Of a stretch of 6,469 nucleotides of DNA, positions 5,677 through 6,469 are shown in pieces. Every line of letters starts with the position of its first letter. The first letter of the stretch is position 1. The translations under genes and the position numbers were made by a program. The notes under the pieces are model-generated. The model was given only the letters and a program-made list of their open reading frames with translations, was not told the DNA's origin and made no database searches. Source of the DNA: an uncultured Bacilli bacterium (lineage in GTDB: Bacteria; Bacillota_I; Bacilli_A; RF39; UBA660); the NCBI GenBank assembly GCA_947624695.1, contig CANQLN010000059.1:1-6469 (forward strand), read 5' to 3'.

Positions 5677-5936
5677 TGAAAAGTATAACTAATGAAGTAG
5701 ATAAGAAGTATTTTATCAAAAGACTTAATATCATCGGAGGCCAAATAAGAGGCCTTACCGGAATGATTGAGGTTGAAAGAAGTTATGAAGAAATATTAAT
5801 TCAACTCGGAGCTTTAACTAATTCTTTAAGAGGAGTAGGAATTAATATTTTAGAAGATTATATGAAAAATAACTTAACTAAAGATAATCAAAAAGAAATA
5901 GAGGAAATAATGAACTTGTATAATAAACTAGTTTAA
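5676..5936 (+). CDS. CsoR/FrmR-family regulator without metal ligands
   Basis: CsoR-family proteins are all-helical tetrameric DNA-binding repressors that respond to copper, nickel/cobalt, formaldehyde or sulfur species. This 86-residue protein has the family backbone: KRLNIIGGQIRGLTGMIEVERS (15-36), EEILIQLGALTNSLRGVGINILEDYM (38-63) and a charged C-terminal helix. The three copper ligands of CsoR (C-H-C) align with Tyr37, Tyr62 and Asn66, and the protein contains no Cys or His anywhere. The known metal, formaldehyde and persulfide sensing chemistries are therefore unavailable. Arg and Lys of the DNA-binding helices remain. It is coupled to the DUF2238-like gene by a one-base overlap and probably controls it (inference). 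It may sense another ligand, or be constitutive. Confidence 0.85.
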   Translation: MKSITNEVDKKYFIKRLNIIGGQIRGLTGMIEVERSYEEILIQLGALTNSLRGVGINILEDYMKNNLTKDNQKEIEEIMNLYNKLV

Positions 5937-5952
5937 TATTTCCTCTTTTTTT
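5901..5952. terminator. Terminator spanning the overlapping ends of two convergent genes
   Basis: GAGGAAATA (5901-5909) pairs perfectly with TATTTCCTC (5937-5945). After a 3x3 internal loop, AACT (5913-5916) pairs with AGTT (5930-5933). TTTTTTT follows at 5946-5952. The 12-base palindrome TAAACTAGTTTA (5924-5935) at the tip carries both stop codons. The minus strand beyond the hairpin is also T-rich (TATTTCTTTTT), so bidirectional use is plausible. Confidence 0.7.
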
Positions 5953-6218
5953 CTTTCATCAATTCTAGAAAAATGGGTAATATGATTTCTATTAAATGTT
6001 ACTAAGTCTTCAGATTTAATTTTTTCTTTTTTATCATATTTATTAATATTCTTAGCAAATTTATCAATGGTAGATGATTTAACATCTACTTTATTATTTT
6101 CTATTTGATTTAAATAAGAGAGGGTAGTTCCTAATATCTCTGCAAATTTCTCTTGCGATAAATTATATTTCTTTCGATAGTATTTTAAATTAATAGCTAA
6201 ATTTTCACATAAATTCAT
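5928..6218 (-). CDS. XRE-family (Cro/CI-type) transcriptional regulator
   Basis: This 96-residue protein has an N-terminal helix-turn-helix of the HTH_3 type (about 7-58): LAINLKYYRKKYNLSQEKFAEILG, then TTLSYLNQIENNKVDVKSSTIDKFAKNI. LSQEKFAEILG and YLNQIENNK are the usual helix 2 and recognition-helix regions. The remaining 38 residues are charged, with no recognised sensor domain; two His (79, 82) lie in NHITHF. ATG at 6218 has GTGAGGA upstream on the minus strand, overlapping an 11-base palindrome. It is divergent from the partial gene at 6387 across 168 bases that hold another palindrome, suggesting autoregulation and control of that gene (inference). The 3' end overlaps the CsoR-like gene by nine bases. 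Confidence 0.88.
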   Translation of the reverse strand: MNLCENLAINLKYYRKKYNLSQEKFAEILGTTLSYLNQIENNKVDVKSSTIDKFAKNINKYDKKEKIKSEDLVTFNRNHITHFSRIDERKKEEILN

Positions 6219-6220
6219 TA

Positions 6221-6231
6221 AGGATCATCCT
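6221..6231 (-). repeat. Palindrome over the XRE gene's ribosome site
   Basis: AGGATCATCCT is an 11-base palindrome with a one-base centre. It lies two bases upstream of the ATG at 6218, and its minus-strand half AGGA is the likely Shine-Dalgarno. It could be an operator or a small mRNA hairpin that limits translation; neither can be decided here. Confidence 0.35.
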
Positions 6232-6248
6232 CACTAATCATTAAAATT

Positions 6249-6277
6249 ATTTTATACTTAAGCGAAATAAATGTCTT
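6249..6277 (-). promoter_or_regulatory. Candidate promoter of the XRE gene
   Basis: Read on the minus strand: -35 AAGACA (6277-6272, four of six) and -10 TAAAAT (6254-6249, five of six), 17 bases apart, about 30 bases before the start codon. The -35 overlaps the 12-base palindrome at 6276-6287. Confidence 0.45.
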
Positions 6278-6297
6278 TACTAGTAAAACGAAATAAA
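6263..6297. promoter_or_regulatory. Candidate operator: palindrome flanked by direct repeats
   Basis: TTTACTAGTAAA (6276-6287) is a perfect 12-base palindrome flanked by direct repeats of CGAAATAAA (6263-6271 and 6289-6297). GCGAAA (6262-6267) also recurs inverted as TTTCGC (6313-6318). The position between two divergent genes and over the XRE -35 box fits an operator for the XRE protein (inference). Confidence 0.45.
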
Positions 6298-6386
6298 ATT
6301 TCTAGACTTTCCTTTCGCCTTAATATATAATAAATATAAGATATAAATAATTGAAAATAGAGCATATTAAAAGTAGGTGTTTAAAA

Positions 6387-6469
6387 ATGAATGAAAATAA
6401 TAAAAAGAAAGTCATAATCGGAACAACAGTAGCGATAGTATTTCTAATAGTATTAGTAATAAGTGCCAC
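6387..6469 (+). CDS. N-terminus of a membrane-anchored or exported protein, 3'-partial
   Basis: Only 27 codons are visible before the window ends. ATG at 6387 has AGGTG (6375-6379) seven bases upstream. The protein starts with a polar basic head, MNENNKKK, then an uninterrupted hydrophobic stretch VIIGTTVAIVFLIVLVISA, which is a signal peptide or signal anchor. No lipobox Cys is reached before the end. The overlapping ATG at 6391 is in another frame and stops after eight codons. Function cannot be told. It may be controlled by the divergent XRE regulator. Confidence 0.75.
   Translation, partial: MNENNKKKVIIGTTVAIVFLIVLVISA

Noticed and set aside
1..6469. Recoding of TGA to tryptophan, as in Mollicutes
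   Set aside because: No gene contains an in-frame TGA and all tryptophans are TGG; the absence of TGA stops among nine genes is compatible with ordinary TAA preference.
1..6469. CRISPR array, tRNA, rRNA, insertion sequence or DGR reverse transcriptase
   Set aside because: I saw no regularly spaced repeats, RNA gene folds, transposase, or YxDD-type reverse transcriptase in any frame; the only long repeats are the two surface-domain copies.

Overview
The window is AT-rich, with TTA, AAA and ATT/ATA codons dominating. It has strong AGGAGG-type ribosome sites, two likely TTG starts, and nine complete genes that stop with TAA (six) or TAG (three), never TGA. All tryptophans are TGG, so the standard bacterial code fits. 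A cysteine-rich CotY/CotZ-type spore coat protein preceded by a sigma-K-like promoter points to an endospore-forming low-GC Firmicute. An uncultured gut-type Bacilli/Erysipelotrichia lineage is plausible, but the taxon is inferred, not proven.

Bases 1-1239 hold the 3' part of a large surface-type gene with two tandem copies of one domain. Each copy ends in a 111-base GC-rich cassette (145-255 and 1048-1158). The cassettes are identical at both ends and differ at 23 internal sites, 20 of them at first or second codon positions and mostly in NNC/NNT codons. This is the signature of variable repeats of a diversity-generating retroelement (DGR) copied from an AAC/AAT-rich template. The reverse transcriptase and template are not in the window. 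This is its most striking content.

Bases 1240-4172 hold an orphan protein with a C-terminal membrane anchor, a RodA/FtsW-family SEDS membrane protein (minus strand), a 98-residue orphan, and a membrane-anchored PTS EIIB-like domain (minus strand) whose phosphorylatable cysteine is replaced.

Bases 4173-4830 hold the spore coat gene with its own promoter and a strong terminator. Bases 4834-5952 hold a two-gene operon: a DUF2238-like polytopic membrane protein whose stop codon overlaps by one base the start of a CsoR-family regulator with no cysteine or histidine at all. Bases 5928-6469 hold an XRE-family regulator (minus strand), a 168-base divergent control region with a 12-base palindrome, and the first 27 codons of a membrane-anchored or exported protein that runs off the end.

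The layout is compact. All three convergent gene pairs have stop codons 9 bases or less apart or overlapping, and each junction is a hairpin able to end transcription. The genes look like separate small units rather than one pathway. The likely functional links are the membrane protein with its coupled regulator, and the XRE regulator with the divergent gene.
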